From contig CM061224.1 in NCBI GenBank assembly GCA_030844895.1, forward strand, positions 79,216,127 through 79,280,126: a DNA stretch of 64,000 bases, read 5' to 3'. The position numbers and the translations under genes were made by a program. Every line of letters starts with the position of its first letter. Position 1 is the stretch's first letter. This document shows, one piece after another, positions 1 through 12,356 of the stretch. Below the pieces are notes generated by a model. That model had not been told where the DNA came from and did not search any database. It was given only the letters and a program-made list of their open reading frames with translations. The stretch is from Ambrosia x helenae. Its lineage: Eukaryota; Streptophyta; Magnoliopsida; Asterales; Asteraceae.

Positions 1-424
1 CGAAGGAGACTCAGAAGGTGCGAAGGAGTGGTTTTGGACGAAGGTAGAATAGACTTTTTATGTATGGCTTGGTTCGACCGGTTGATGTGGTCGAACCTGC
101 ACATTCGCACGAACAAAGTGGGCGAATGTGCAGTCTATATATAGTCAAGCTGATTTTTTGAATGTAACTTTGAGTCATTTTGTTCCCTCCACTTTCTGAT
201 TCTCTCTCTAGGATATTATTTAGCTTAATTCACGTTCATACCTTGTTGTTTTCAATTTTTCAACGTGTAATTGAGTTCGTAATTAATGAAAAAGCTTTGA
301 AATGATGATTTACTTGATTTGATCTGTTTGATTATCATTTTGTGATTGTTTTAGGGATTCCGCACCTAAAACAAACATGTTTGATCATTTCTTTGTTGAT
401 TTGACGATCCTTATAGCACATACA
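1..424 (+). mobile_element. 3' part of a Copia A-family LTR, 5' end outside window
   Basis: This stretch aligns along its length with the Copia A LTRs at 1367-1901 and 15951-16484. It shares the CGAAGGAG motifs, the 12-bp inverted repeat (97-108 and 122-133), a TATA-like stretch near 136-143, the leader after it and the terminal CACATACA. It is clearly more diverged than the two Copia A LTRs are from each other, so it is an older insertion of the same family. At 425 the sequence changes to Copia B coding remnant. Whether this is a solo LTR or the end of a full element cannot be told. Confidence 0.85.
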
Positions 425-1052
425 GAACTGGTAGCTAATGACAATGGTTCAAAAGCCTCTGTGTCAAAATGGAGAGAAGACAAACTACTGGACACATACA
501 AGAAATATAAGGCTGCCAAGGCTACTAATCCAGAGAAGTTCAAAACTTCTGAAGTATCAACTTCAGTAGTTAGAACTTCTGGTGTCAAACAAAGACCAGC
601 TACCAAGAGATAGCCAGAGGACAATACAAAGACTGACTTCAAGATGGTGTTGCTAGAAGGCAACACAGTTGTGCAAGGAGAATTTGATATTGAAGAAAAA
701 CCTCTGATAACACAATTTAGGGATCCTTCAACATTTGCTTACCAAATCCAGAAAACTATAACTGATAAGCTGCACACAAAGGTAGACACTGAACATCATC
801 TACCTACTTTTAAATTACCTAATATGGTGCAAACAGAAGACATAAGTGAATCCCACTTGAGAGTCACAGAAATAGAAAACATCCAACACTCAGGAACATC
901 CCAAGGATCCAGCATGGTTCCCTATACTTCAGATTTTGACAAATCTAAAGTGCTGATCATCAGATGGTCCTTTACTGATGACAACTCAGAATTGGTGACA
1001 AGAAGAGATCTTACAAGCAAGGCCTAAAAGTCCATGAATGAACTGTAGAATC
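425..1052 (+). pseudogene. Copia B 3' ORF remnant (retrotransposon protein of unknown function)
   Basis: One frame is open from about 425 to 1027 apart from a TAG at 611-613. It encodes a hydrophilic Lys/Ser/Thr-rich stretch with no motif I recognise. The frame runs into the target site GAATC (1048-1052) of the Gypsy B solo LTR, and after that insertion the host sequence resumes at 18564 and soon reaches a purine tract and an LTR. The position just before a Copia 3' LTR suggests the end of the extra 3' ORF known in Sirevirus-type Copia elements. That assignment is inference; the continuity across the insertion is supported by the target duplication. Confidence 0.5.
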
Positions 1053-1366
1053 TGTAACACCCCAACCGATGGCGGAAACATCGAGGTGTCACGTATGAAT
1101 GATTGTTCAGTAGCTCATGGTAATACATAAGTTTAAATAATCCTTTGTTTCATTACAATACTTACATTAAATGTCTTGAATGAAATCTAATACATCCAAT
1201 AATCAACAAAGCTTAAAACTTCAAATATCTTCTCATGCTAGCTCTAGACTTCAAGCATCATTATTTCCTGTTGAGTTTGTAAAAAATGGGGGGGGGGTCA
1301 ACTAGAAGTTGGTGAGAATACATTAGCCATGTCAAGCAATTAAGTTTTAAAATAATAAAAGTTTAG

Positions 1367-1901
1367 TGTAGATGCAAAAGTGCGACAAGTGCTTCGGATT
1401 GAATAACAAATATGTTTTGGTGATAGTCGTTGGTGCGAAGGAGTTTATGAAGGTGCGAAGGAGGATTTTTGTAGGTACGAAGGAAGAAGAAATGGTGCGA
1501 AGGAAGAAGACATAGTCGAATGTGAATATACTTTATTGTAAAACTTGGTTCGACCAGACTGTTTGGGCGAACCTGCACATTCGCACAATCAATTTGGGCG
1601 AATGTGCAGTCTATAAATAGACAAGTTTGACTTTTGAATGTAACTTTTGGTCATTATTATTCCCTCCACTTTCTGATATTCTCTCTAGTGTTTTGTTCAA
1701 CTCTTTTAACGTTCATACCTTGTTTGTAATCATATTTCAACGTGTAATCGAGTTGTTAATTAATGAAAAGCTTTTGAAAATGATGATCTGTGTGTTTTAA
1801 TTTGTTTGACTATTATTTTGTGATAGTTTTAGGGATTCCGCACCTAAAACTAACTTGTTTGATCATTCTTTGTTGTTATACGATCCTTTCACGCACATAC
1901 A
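1367..1901 (+). repeat. Copia A 5' LTR
   Basis: It runs from TGTAGATGC to CACATACA and is 535 bp. It contains repeated GCGAAGGAG-type motifs (about 1435-1510), a perfect 12-bp inverted repeat (1573-1584 and 1598-1609), a TATA box at 1612-1619 and a conserved leader with the palindromic stretch around the word CCGCACC near 1840. The 3' LTR at 15951-16484 matches it almost base for base. Confidence 0.95.
1573..1619 (+). promoter_or_regulatory. Copia A promoter: 12-bp inverted repeat plus TATA box
   Basis: CTGCACATTCGC at 1573-1584 is followed after 13 nt by its exact reverse complement at 1598-1609, and TATAAATA follows two bases later at 1612-1619. The same arrangement is in the 3' LTR (arms 16156-16167 and 16181-16192) and in the older LTR at the left edge (97-108 and 122-133), where the loop differs but the arms are unchanged. 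It is likely a binding site for the LTR promoter. Confidence 0.75.
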
Positions 1902-1904
1902 AAG

Positions 1905-1917
1905 TGGTATCAGAGCC
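1905..1917 (+). other. Copia A primer-binding site (tRNA-iMet type)
   Basis: TGGTATCAGAGCC begins three bases after the 5' LTR end. It is the standard complement of the 3' end of plant initiator methionine tRNA, used to prime minus-strand DNA synthesis. Confidence 0.95.
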
Positions 1918-2474
1918 ATTCTGGATCAAACAACCACAAATTAATAGTTTCTCAGTTGATTTGGACCCAATTTTGGTCAAAAAATTTTCTGTTTTCAATG
2001 AACAAACTAATGTGATAAGATTTTGATTGATTACAATTTGATTTCGAGGTTAAATTGGATAATTCTCTTCATTAAAGTTTTTCCAAATCAATTCCGATTC
2101 AAAACCTGATTTAGATCATCAAAATCCATCAACATTTGATAAACATGATCAAAATTAACGGATTTTCAAAGAATAACCGTTTTTGAATTCTCTAGGGTCG
2201 AAAGAGAGAGAGTGGTCGAATGTGGAATTTTCTTTGGGTCGAAAGAAGGATTTTGTGGTCGAAGGAAGTGTTTTAGTGGTCGAACGTAGACTTTCATTGC
2301 ATATTTTGTTCATTCGCCCAGTGGTGTCACCTTCGATTGATCGAACGGTCGAAGGAGCAGGAGAACGGTCGAACGAGAGACGAAAGCGGTCGAAAGAGAT
2401 TTTGCTATTTCAGTTCACAATCGTATCAATCAAAACGGTCGAAGGAGAACATTATTTCTCATTTGCAGGACAAG
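1918..2474 (+). other. Copia A untranslated leader with CGAA motif cluster
   Basis: There is no coding region of interest here. The segment from about 2193 to 2450 holds about ten copies of GGTCGAA followed by GGAG, AGAG or similar, in both orientations, like those in the LTR and in the spacer before the third ORF. A pyrimidine-poor AG site (CATTTGCAG, ending 2468) lies six bases before the first gag ATG. Confidence 0.6.
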
Positions 2475-5400
2475 ATGTGGAACTTCCCAACAACGCCTAG
2501 ACCTACTCAAGCACCACAACAGCAGACAACACAAGATCCGTGGTCTGTTGCAGCCCAGAAGACTAGTCAACCATTCCAGCCAATAAATTACATGGCGATG
2601 ACTAGTTCGGCTCCTCAACAAGTTGTTCAACCATTACAACAACCTATTGACAACTATTGGGGAGTTGCGGCAGCTGCAGTTCATTCGGAGACGACAATGC
2701 CATATCCACTCTTATTCATGATCTATCCTCAGGAAGCGGCAATCGTCCACCAAAGCTAATGGACATGAAGGAGTACAATACTTGGAAGACGAAGTTCAAG
2801 ATCCATGTTGAGGGACAAGGACTTGAGGGAGCCGAGGCATGGCAAATGATAGTAAAGGGGTATGTTGCTCCTATTCTGGAGAATACTGGAGAACCGATAC
2901 CTTTGGAGAATTTGGCGGATGATGAGAAAAAGAGGTTTGCGATAGAGAAGAAGGCATTCTCTCAGCTATCCCAGGCGATCAACACTGATTTATTGCATCA
3001 GTTTGGATCATGTACAACATCCAAACAATTATGGGACATGCTGAGAAACCGACATGATGGTAATGAGAAGACGAGGAAGCTGAGGATGGAAGAGCTTCGA
3101 AGGAATTTGAAAACTTCAGTTACATGGGCAATGAGACCCTAAAAGAGTTGGTTCCACGATATTGCCATTTGCTCACTGAACTGTCGAGCTATGAGATCAG
3201 CATACCAATGTCAGAACTAGTAGATAAATTTGCTGATGCTTTACCACCCTACTGGAACCAACACATTGAAGTGTTGAAGGAAAAGGATGCATACCAGTAT
3301 TGGACTATTAACGAGTTCATTCAAAAGCTGGAAAACAAAGAGATGGAGGAGAAGAGAAAAGCTAAGAGAGCTCAGATTCCACAGAATCCTGATCTGTATG
3401 TGAGTGGTACATCTAACTCTCTTTCTGCTTCAAGCACTACTTCTAATGTTGCTCCTCACATTGCATGTGTATCCAATTTTATTGAACCCACAAAACCACC
3501 AATCAACTATCTTGCCCAAACTTCATCTTATACACCATCATACACACCACAATCCTATCCAAACACCAAACTTTATCCCACCTTTTTCACCATTACAACA
3601 AGCTGCCTGCTACACAGCAAGTCAACCTCAACAACAACAACAATATACTCCTCACATGAATCAGATGCAGATTACTCAAGCACAATCAAGTCAAAACCCG
3701 ATTGTGTTAGAGACCTCGAACCTTAACAATGTGACTGTTGAAATTGCTCAACAGCATGTTGCTCTAGTATCTGCTATGGTTGCATCTTACAACGGTTTGG
3801 TTGCGAGTCAAATTGGAAACAACAATCTCACCAATGAGGACTACGCTCAAATCGACAAAGAGGAGATGGAGCTTATGGACATTCAGTGGGCTTTTGCAAG
3901 CATAATGAGGAGAGCCACTGACTTTATTCAGAAGACTGGAAGAACTGACCTTTCAACTTCTCCCAACACCACATACGGATTCAACAAAGCAAAAGTTACA
4001 TGCTTCAATTGTGGTGAGAAGGGTCACTTTAAAAGAGAGTGCACACAGCCAGCACAGCAAGGTAATCGAAACCCGTTCAATTCAACATACCAAAACAGAC
4101 AAAACCAAAACCAAAATCAAGTTTCATACAACAGTCCCAACATCTCAAGCTTTCAACCACAAAACAATTATCAGAACCGTCAACAAAATACCAATACTAG
4201 ACAACCCACAACTCAAAACCAACCTCAACAAAATCCAAACCGAACCATAGTTCCTATCTCTACACCTAACACTCAAAACCAAAACCAAACTGACAATCAA
4301 AACCAAGCACTTGTAATTCAGAAAGATGAAGGTTTTGATTGGACGGGTATGCAATTGGGGGTGGAGGAGATTACTGCTGGGAACGTGGCTTGTGTGGCAC
4401 AGAAGATGAGTCTGGATGAGAATGAGGAGATTAAGAGGAGGTTGTGATTGAAAAAGTGTTGGAGTTGAAAATTGAGGAAGTGAGTGAGGATATGATTGCT
4501 GAGAGTGAAGACAAGAAATCTGGGATGATTCTTGATTCTGTCACTGATGTTGGAGACCACTACGATTCAGCTTACTCGGATATGGAGAGTGAATCTGATT
4601 CAGAGGCTAGTGTGAATTCACTAGATGATGACATTGACCAACTGCTAGCTGAAGCTGATTTCCTGATGACCCGCAAGTCATGTATGGTGGATGATGCGTG
4701 CACCAAGATTGACTACTCCAAATTCTTCGCAGGGAAGGAAGCTCACTTCGCTTTGATGGCAATGACAGAACCTCCTAAACCGGTAAGTTCTGAATCTCAA
4801 TCTCAAGTGTGTGTTAAATGTGTTAAATGTGCTGATTTTGAAAAACTGACAGATGAAAATAAGCTTCTCAAGGTCCAACTTGAGAGTGCCAAAATTAACT
4901 GTCAGATTTATCAAAAAGATTTAAAAGATTTCAACAAAGTTCTTGATGGTTATAAAAAGGATGTGTCTGAACTTAAAATAACATTATCAATTAAACAACT
5001 TGCCATTAATAACTATATCAATGAAATGGAAAACACTAAATTAGAAATGGCAACCATCAAGTGCTTTGCTAAAAAGTGAACAAGAAGTTAGAGAGTTACA
5101 AGCACATAGCATATGTAGTTGACCATATCATAGAAGAACCCTCCCAGTCGAATAGTGCAAACTATAAGGCGGTCCCATCTCCGGTATTGTTTGAGAACCA
5201 CAACTTACATGCAATACCACCGGAGACTTTAGTCAATTCTGACTCCACATCAGAAAACGAACCCAACACTTCTAGTGTTGGAGATCCGTATTCTGATGTG
5301 AGACCTGTATTGGGAAATGATGAGGGTGTGGTCGCTGCTGATGATTCAGATGAAGAAGATGAACAATCTGAGATGGTTGAAAATGAAAGTGATATCCCTG

Positions 5401-6675
5401 ATGAAAATCATATAATCACTACTGAGCCAGTCTCACCGTCTCAGATCATTCATCCCATGGCAAATGCTCATCGAAAGAATGTGATTAAGAAAAATGAAAA
5501 GTCTGTTGGTAAGGGTGTTGAAAAGAAAGAGGTAAAGAAAATTAAGGAACATGTTGTTAAACCGGTAGAAAAGAAAAATGAAAGTAAATCTGAGAAAAAT
5601 GTTATTAAACCGGTTGAAAAGAAAAATGAGATTAAATCTGACAAACCAAATGAAATGAGCAATGAATCGTGTGACAAACCTGTCAAAATCTTCTATCGGA
5701 TGCAAGGCTCCGATAAGATTTTGTCTGATGATGAATATCCGATTATGTTTGTCAGTTATTCCAAAATCGAAAAGATCTGGCAGGAAAGTACGATTTGGTT
5801 TCCAAAATTTGAAAGAACCAATGACATTCCTCAAGAAATTTTAGATAAAATTTATTCGGATAAAGATGCCAAGGTCAATGTCACACAATTTGCTTTGCCA
5901 GTTGATAAAGCAAACAGTTTTATTGAACCGACTTACTCGAAGGACCCAGCTCCTGAGAGTTTAAGGAAACAATGCATGGTCGATCGATATCCCATTGCTA
6001 GCTTTTCCAAGTCGCCGATCAAATAAAACTATGAGGAATAACGTGCGTGTTATAAGTGCGGGGAACGGGGACATTTACTTGCCGCCTGCCCGTACGTACG
6101 ACACAAAAGGCACGAGGTGGAGATGAGGAAATATCATGATTATCCGGTTGACAACTACGGTTATCCACAAAGACGGTTTTACCCTCAGCAAGAACCTTAT
6201 TATAATCAAAACAATTTTTACAACAAGAGGGAAAACCGTCCGATGACGTATGATAAACGCAACCGGATAACCACTGAGAAATCTGCTAAGAAACCTGTGA
6301 TAAACTCAACTGCTGATAACAAAAAGGTTGCTCCTAAACCTAATGGAAAACAAGCAGTTGGACCTGTCTCTGTTAAATCAGAGAAGGTAACCAAAAAGGT
6401 TGCATTTAAAGATGAAGGAAAGAAACCGGCTGAGACTTCAAAATCTCAGATCCGGATCTTGAAAAGATCTGAGCAATCCTGGTCATCTAAGGAATCTGAA
6501 GGAGCCTCACTTCACAGAATGAGAAGAGTGAGAAAAAGAAAGTTGTGAGTGAGAAGAAAGGGGTTGAGTTAACCCAAGATGTTTGTGAATTGAAAGAATC
6601 TTTGAAACAACCCGTTCAAAGACACAAGACCAAACAGGTTGGGTCCCCGAAAAATCTAACTGCTTTACTTTATAT
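2475..6675 (+). pseudogene. gag: Copia A gag (broken), two CCHC zinc knuckles
   Basis: Gag would bind and package element RNA in virus-like particles. I chose the ATG at 2475 because it opens the Gln/Pro-rich N-terminus just after the leader. A Trp-containing capsid-like region (about 2760-3400, UBN2/Copia gag type) is followed by Gln/Asn-rich sequence, a CCHC knuckle at 4001-4042, a long acidic and Lys-rich part, and a second CCHC knuckle at 6048-6089. The frame changes near 2690, 3120, 3600, 4440, 5077 and 6546, with a stop at 6024-6026. From the ATG to protease is about 1,400 codons, well above the usual Copia gag length, so part of it may be a Sirevirus-specific extension. It is not functional as read. 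Confidence 0.8.
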
Positions 6676-9600
6676 GTGCAGGGAGCTCCAGCTGGCCCTG
6701 TTAGCAGCTTATGGATTGTTGACAGTGGAGCTTCTGGTCACATGACAGGGGACCTCACGTTACTCTTTGATATCAAAAACATTAACGGAGGTTATGTAGC
6801 GTTTGCTGGTAATAAAGGAGGCTACATTACGATGGAGGGTAGTGTAAGCAATGGGGTCGTGACATTTGAGTGGATATCATATGTGAAACAGATAGATTAC
6901 AATCTGCTCAGTGTTAGTCAAATCTGTGATAAACAATTTTCTGTGTATTTTGATGACAAATCCTGCTATATCTTGAAACCTGGGTTTGAACTTCCGAAAG
7001 AGTGGGTGATGTTGAAGGCACCGAGAGTAAACAACTTGTATATTCTCGATATGTCCAAAGCAATGACCACCCATGGCCAAGTCACGTGTTTCCTCTCTAA
7101 GGCTACAGAAAAAGAATCCATTATGTGGCACAGGAGAATGGGACACATCCATTTACGAAAGATGAATCAGTTAGTGAAGAATGAACTTGTCACGGGAGTT
7201 AATGTAAAACACTTCCATTTGAATGACAAGTGTGTTAGTTGCAAAAAGGGAAAGCAGCACAAACAGTCCCATAGACCAAAGAAAGTCAATTCCGTTGAAT
7301 TGCCGCTTGAACGTTTGCATATGGACTTATTCGGTCCAGTCAGACGTAAAAGTCATGCCGGGGAGTTGTACTGTCTTGTGGTGACTGATTATTATTCAAG
7401 ATTTTCATAGGTCATGTGCTTTCATCAGAAAAGCGACACTTTTGACAATCTCAAGGTTCTGTTTACACGTCTGGAGAATATATATGGTCTGAAGATCAAA
7501 CGAATCCAGAGTGACAATGGGACGGAGTTCAAAAACGCTCAGATGGAGGATCTTTGTGCAAACAAGGGAATTCATCATGAATATAGCGCTCCGTACACAC
7601 CCCAGCAGAACGGTGTCGCAGAGAGAAAGAACGGGACTCTAATCGAGACGGCGAGAACTATGCTTGCGGATTCAAATCTTCCAGTCATGTTCTGGAACGA
7701 AGCTATTTACGCAGCATGTTATACTCTAAACCTTGTTTTGACAGTGAAAAAGTTTGGCAAAACTTCTTATGAGCTGTTGAACCGACGCAAGCCGAATCTA
7801 TGTTGAATCCTTCGGAGAAGTTCGCACCAAAGGCTGAAGAAGGTTATTTTGTTGGATATGCAACCCCATTAAAACGGGTATTCAACAAAAGAACTAGAAA
7901 AGTTGAGGAGTGGGCTAACGTCGAAGTACAAAGATACACGCAAAATGTACAGGGTGGAGGACCAGATTGGATGTTTGATTACAAAGACTTCTTTGAATCA
8001 TTCAATCTAGATAGCATGGTTGAAGAAGCTGTACTTCGCTTATATTACGAGGTCGAAAACGCCGTAACTTCACCGTTAGTGCGTCCGATCACTGTAAACC
8101 CTCAAGCAGCTTCTAATGATACCACTGCTCCTGTGATGGAAGAAGAGGTGTTCCAAGAAGCTTCCACAACGCTTAATTCATCAGATTCAGAAGATGAAGA
8201 CGATGATGCAACAAGTGAAGCTATTCTGGACAATGCTACAGTGACACCACCAGTGAACCCAACAAATACTGATGCTTCAACATCGAATGTGGGTAATGAT
8301 CTAGTTTCTACAGAGAATTTGACAACTCAAACGGGAGTACAAGTACTTGATTATCCGGAATCTCGGATACATCGGATACACCCGCTTGAACAGGTTATTG
8401 GTGATCCTGGTAGCAGCGTGATGACAAGAGAGCAGTTGAGAAATGCTCAATCACCAGAAAAATTGGCAACCTTGCTTTATATGCCAAAATACAAAAATCT
8501 GGTTTTCAAAATGACTGGTCTTTCGCTTGTTATGTTTCGCAGGTCGAGTCGCGGACATACAAGGATGCGCTTTTGGATGATGCCTGGGTGGAAGCAATGC
8601 AGGAGGAGTTGTTACAATTCCAGAAACTCAGTGTATGGACACTGACAGATTTGCCCCCTAGAAGAAAGAAAATTGGAACCAAATGGGTGTTTAAGTGCAA
8701 GAAGGATGATAGAGGAGTCATAGTGCGAAACAAAGCTCGTTTGGTCGTTCAAGGTTTTCATCAGGTTGAGGGAATCGACTATAATGAAATCTATGCACCG
8801 GTTGCACGCTTGGAAGCTATCCGAATGTTCTTAGCGTTTGCATCATGGAAGAAATTTAAGGTGTATCAGATGGATGTAAAGAGCGCATTTCTTTATGGTG
8901 TGGTCAAAGAGGAAGTTTACGTAGGTCAACCGCCAGGCTTTGAGGACCCTATTCACCGGGATAAGGTTTATGTGTTAAACAAAGCTCTCTACGGGTTGCA
9001 CCAGGCTCCGAGACAATGGTATGAGGAGCTGAGCACGTATCTTCTCTCGAAAGGATCAAACGCGGACTGGTAGACTGCACACTGTTCACAAAACGAGCAG
9101 GAGATGATTTGCTTCTTGTACAAATTTATGTTGATGATATTATTTTCGGGTCAACTAACGAACTTCTGTGCAGGGAATTTGAAAAAGTTATGCAGGAATA
9201 GTTCGAAATGAGCGCAATGGGAGAAAAGCAGTTTTTCCTAGGCTTGCAGGTGGAGCAAAGACCAACGGGGATCTTTATTCACCAGACGAAATACGTTTCT
9301 GAAGTCTTGAGCCGATTCCAGATGGATGATTCGAAGCCATGGATACCCCGATACAACCCAATCACGGGATTGGAGTTGACCTTAAGGGGGAGCTGACTGA
9401 TCCATTTACATACAGAGCAATCGTCGGATCTCTGATGTATCTCACAGCGTCTAGACCCGATATAATGTTTGCGACATGTCTTTGTGCGCGATATCAATCG
9501 AAGCCGAAACAGAGTCATCTTGCAGCTGTCAAGCGTATCCTTAGATATCTGAAGGTTTGTCCATCGAAAGGACTTTGGTACCCTCATGATGATAATTTTG

Positions 9601-10073
9601 ACCTAATCGCTTTTAGTGATGCAGATTGGGGCGGCTGTGACAAAGACAGCAAATCCACAACGGCTGGATGTCAGTTTATGGGGAGCAGGCTCGTGACCTG
9701 GCAATGCAAGAAACAAACCGCAGTTGCACTATCCACATGTGAAGCAGAATACGTTTCAGCATCGAGCTGCTGCTCACAGGTTCTTTGGATCCAACAACAG
9801 ATGGTGGATTACGGTTTGCAATTTCTTAAAACCCCTATTTACTGTGATAATGAGGCCGCAATCGCATTAACAAAAGACTTAGTAAATCACTCAAAGGCTA
9901 AACATATCCGGATTAAATATCATTTTATCCGTGATTGTTATGCTAAAGAGTTGATCGATATGGTCAAAATCCACACTGATTACCAACGCGCAGATCTTTT
10001 TACCAAAGCTTTTGACAAATCCAGATTTGATTATCTTTTAAAAGCTAATGGTATTAAAGAAAAACAGGACTGA
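6676..10073 (+). pseudogene. pol: Copia A pol (broken): protease, integrase, RT, RNase H
   Basis: The order protease, integrase, RT, RNase H is Ty1/Copia. Visible motifs: protease DSGAS at 6721-6735; GAG-pre-integrase with a zinc HHCC pattern (about 7120-7260); integrase core with the MDLFG, SDNGTEF and QNGVAERKN blocks (7321-7640); RT with YVDD at 9127-9138; RNase H with SDADWGG and STCEAEY blocks; stop at 10071-10073. Breaks: TAG at 7408-7410, a deletion with frameshift near 7800, frame changes near 8550, 9070 and 9340, and TAG at 9199-9201. The catalytic residues I can see are kept, so decay looks like scattered later mutation. No active polyprotein can be made. Confidence 0.93.
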
Positions 10074-12356
10074 TCACCACCTCAATCTATCACTTTTTAG
10101 TTTAAATTTTTACTGCTTTTCAGAAAAATTTCGAAAAACCAAAAACATTGAAAAATTTCAAAATCCATAAAAATTAGAAAATTTCTTTGCTGACTACTAT
10201 ATCTTCTTCCCTTAGATTAATGCCGTCAGATTTCTGTGAACAAACGATATCTGGGCAGTCACATATTTGAAATGCTCCAGCTTATCCTTGGGAACAGTAA
10301 ATTCGAAAATCTATAAAAATCAGAAAATTCTAAAATGATTTCCTGGAGTATAAAGGGAAATGATAGTACATCAGTGGGGATCTGACACATTCTAAGTAAT
10401 GTACTGCTATATAGGGCGTGTGTCTGAGTCTGTGCGATGTGCTGATAGGCTTCGTAGACCTATTACTGCGTGCCTGATACATACATATCAAACGAATTGA
10501 TGTGTGGATGAACTCCTCATGGGCATATGGTCTTAGTACCGTAATTTCGTTTGATAGGGTATTTGTACAAAACTCGGAGGTTTAGGGTCGTTATGTTATT
10601 AGTTGTCTGGGGATAGCCTCTCTGATCTTCTGCTATAAGTCATTACGGACCTAGATCAGACAGGGTGTCTTTATAAAAGAGCTATATGCCAAATCCTAAA
10701 GTTACCGAATTGAGGAACTTTCTATGTTATATGATGATCATTGATGCAAATCATGATTAATATCAGTCCTCAACCTGGTATAGTGCATATGTTACTTTGC
10801 TGCATTAATTTGCTGACCTGTATACCTCTATGCATTATATCTTGTACAATTACAGACATCGAAAGCATAATCACGCTTTACAATGAGTCTTTGTGCATTT
10901 ACTTCTTGATACGGGAGTATGTCGTGTGCGTGGGAACCACAGACAATTGCATTTATACTATAAATATCAGTATCAGTATAAAGCACTGCACAAAAGTCTG
11001 CATGTGAGTTTATGTGGATCACAATATCGGCAATTGCCAGATCACACATTGTCTTTAATGACAATAATTCAAAAAGAAAAACGGTGTGATCAGATTTCTC
11101 AATAACTGATATGATCCCTTTACCGGAAATCCAAAAACATTTACAGTTTTTCATTTACATTTCTGCATTTTATTTTCTCGTCAAAAATTACAAACCTCAA
11201 AAAGATTTTAGGTGTGTTTTAGCATAAACTTTAGAAAATCCAAAAAGATTTTTCATTTCCATCTTATTTTTGATAACTGATGGTGGTTGATGTCGATTTT
11301 CTAAACCTTGATACACCATTTGAGCTTTGTAACTTTTAAAATGTGAAAACATGATTGTTGGATGCTTAAAAGTTGGAAAATAATTGGACCGGGACTCGTT
11401 TTTGAGATTTGGAAAATTTTCAAAAATCCCATTTCTCATTCGCCCATTCGGTTGGTCGAATGTGGGATTTTATATGTTCCTTCGTATGTTCTATATGGGC
11501 GAAGGAGAGTGTTCATGACCATTTATCTCATTCGAACCCTTTTTGCTCATTCGAACCTTTCACTAGGGTCGAAGGAGACAAAAGTTTCTCTTTCGTACAT
11601 ATAGAATGGGCGAAGGAGGATGCCTATATATACCTATCAGTCTCATTCGAACCCCATTCAATTTTTTTTCAGATTTTTCATCTTAACCTCACCTTGTTGC
11701 TTGATTATTTTGAACCTTTCCATTGTGTTCGTCACTTCATACTGGTCATTTTGCACTCTTATTCACAGGTTAATATCATGGATTGCAGGATTAAATCCCT
11801 GTTTTATGTTTCAAGCCCTAACTGTTTAATCTGTTTAAAATCAACATCATTGTAACAATTGATGCTTAGGTTTCATTACATATGTGTTTTAGGGGGAGAA
11901 TAATCAAAAACCATGGATTTAAAACTAACAGTATGATCAATTGATTACCTGTTATGGTTCGAACCCTATTTTCAATTGAAAACACATATATAATGAACAA
12001 TTGATGTATTTGTTAGTTTTGAAAGGTTAATCGGCATCATTAGGATCTGTTTCAATCAAAAGAATATGATCAGAAACACTTAAAATCAAAATTGAAAATT
12101 CAAATTTAGAACAGTCACCTTCAACCATTACGAATGGGCGAAGGAGATGAACAAACGGTCGAATGAAGAATGTTTGGGCGAATGAAATCTTTTATCAAAA
12201 ACCATACATTCGTACCCTTTATTTTCTCATTCGTACCATGTTAATTCTCTTTCGTACCCCCGTTTGCGCGAAAGAGAAGGTTTATTACCAAAACTTTCAA
12301 GTTTGAGATTTTGTCGATTTTTAACATGCGTTTTTGTTTGTTTTGCAGAATTAACG
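10074..12356 (+). other. Copia A spacer between pol and third ORF
   Basis: There are 2.3 kb without a credible gene; the short ORFs here look random. Two clusters of CGAAGGAG/CATTCGAA motifs lie at about 11440-11650 and 12125-12290. A GTTTTAGGGGGAGAA purine run near 11890 resembles a polypurine tract and could be an extra plus-strand primer. A strong splice-acceptor-like TTGTTTTGCAG ends at 12348, eight bases before the next ATG. Confidence 0.55.

Noticed and set aside
4432..5079. GTGA overlaps between consecutive gag frames as programmed frameshifting
   Set aside because: No slippery heptamer or downstream structure is evident, and the shifts occur several times with other damage, so indel decay is simpler.
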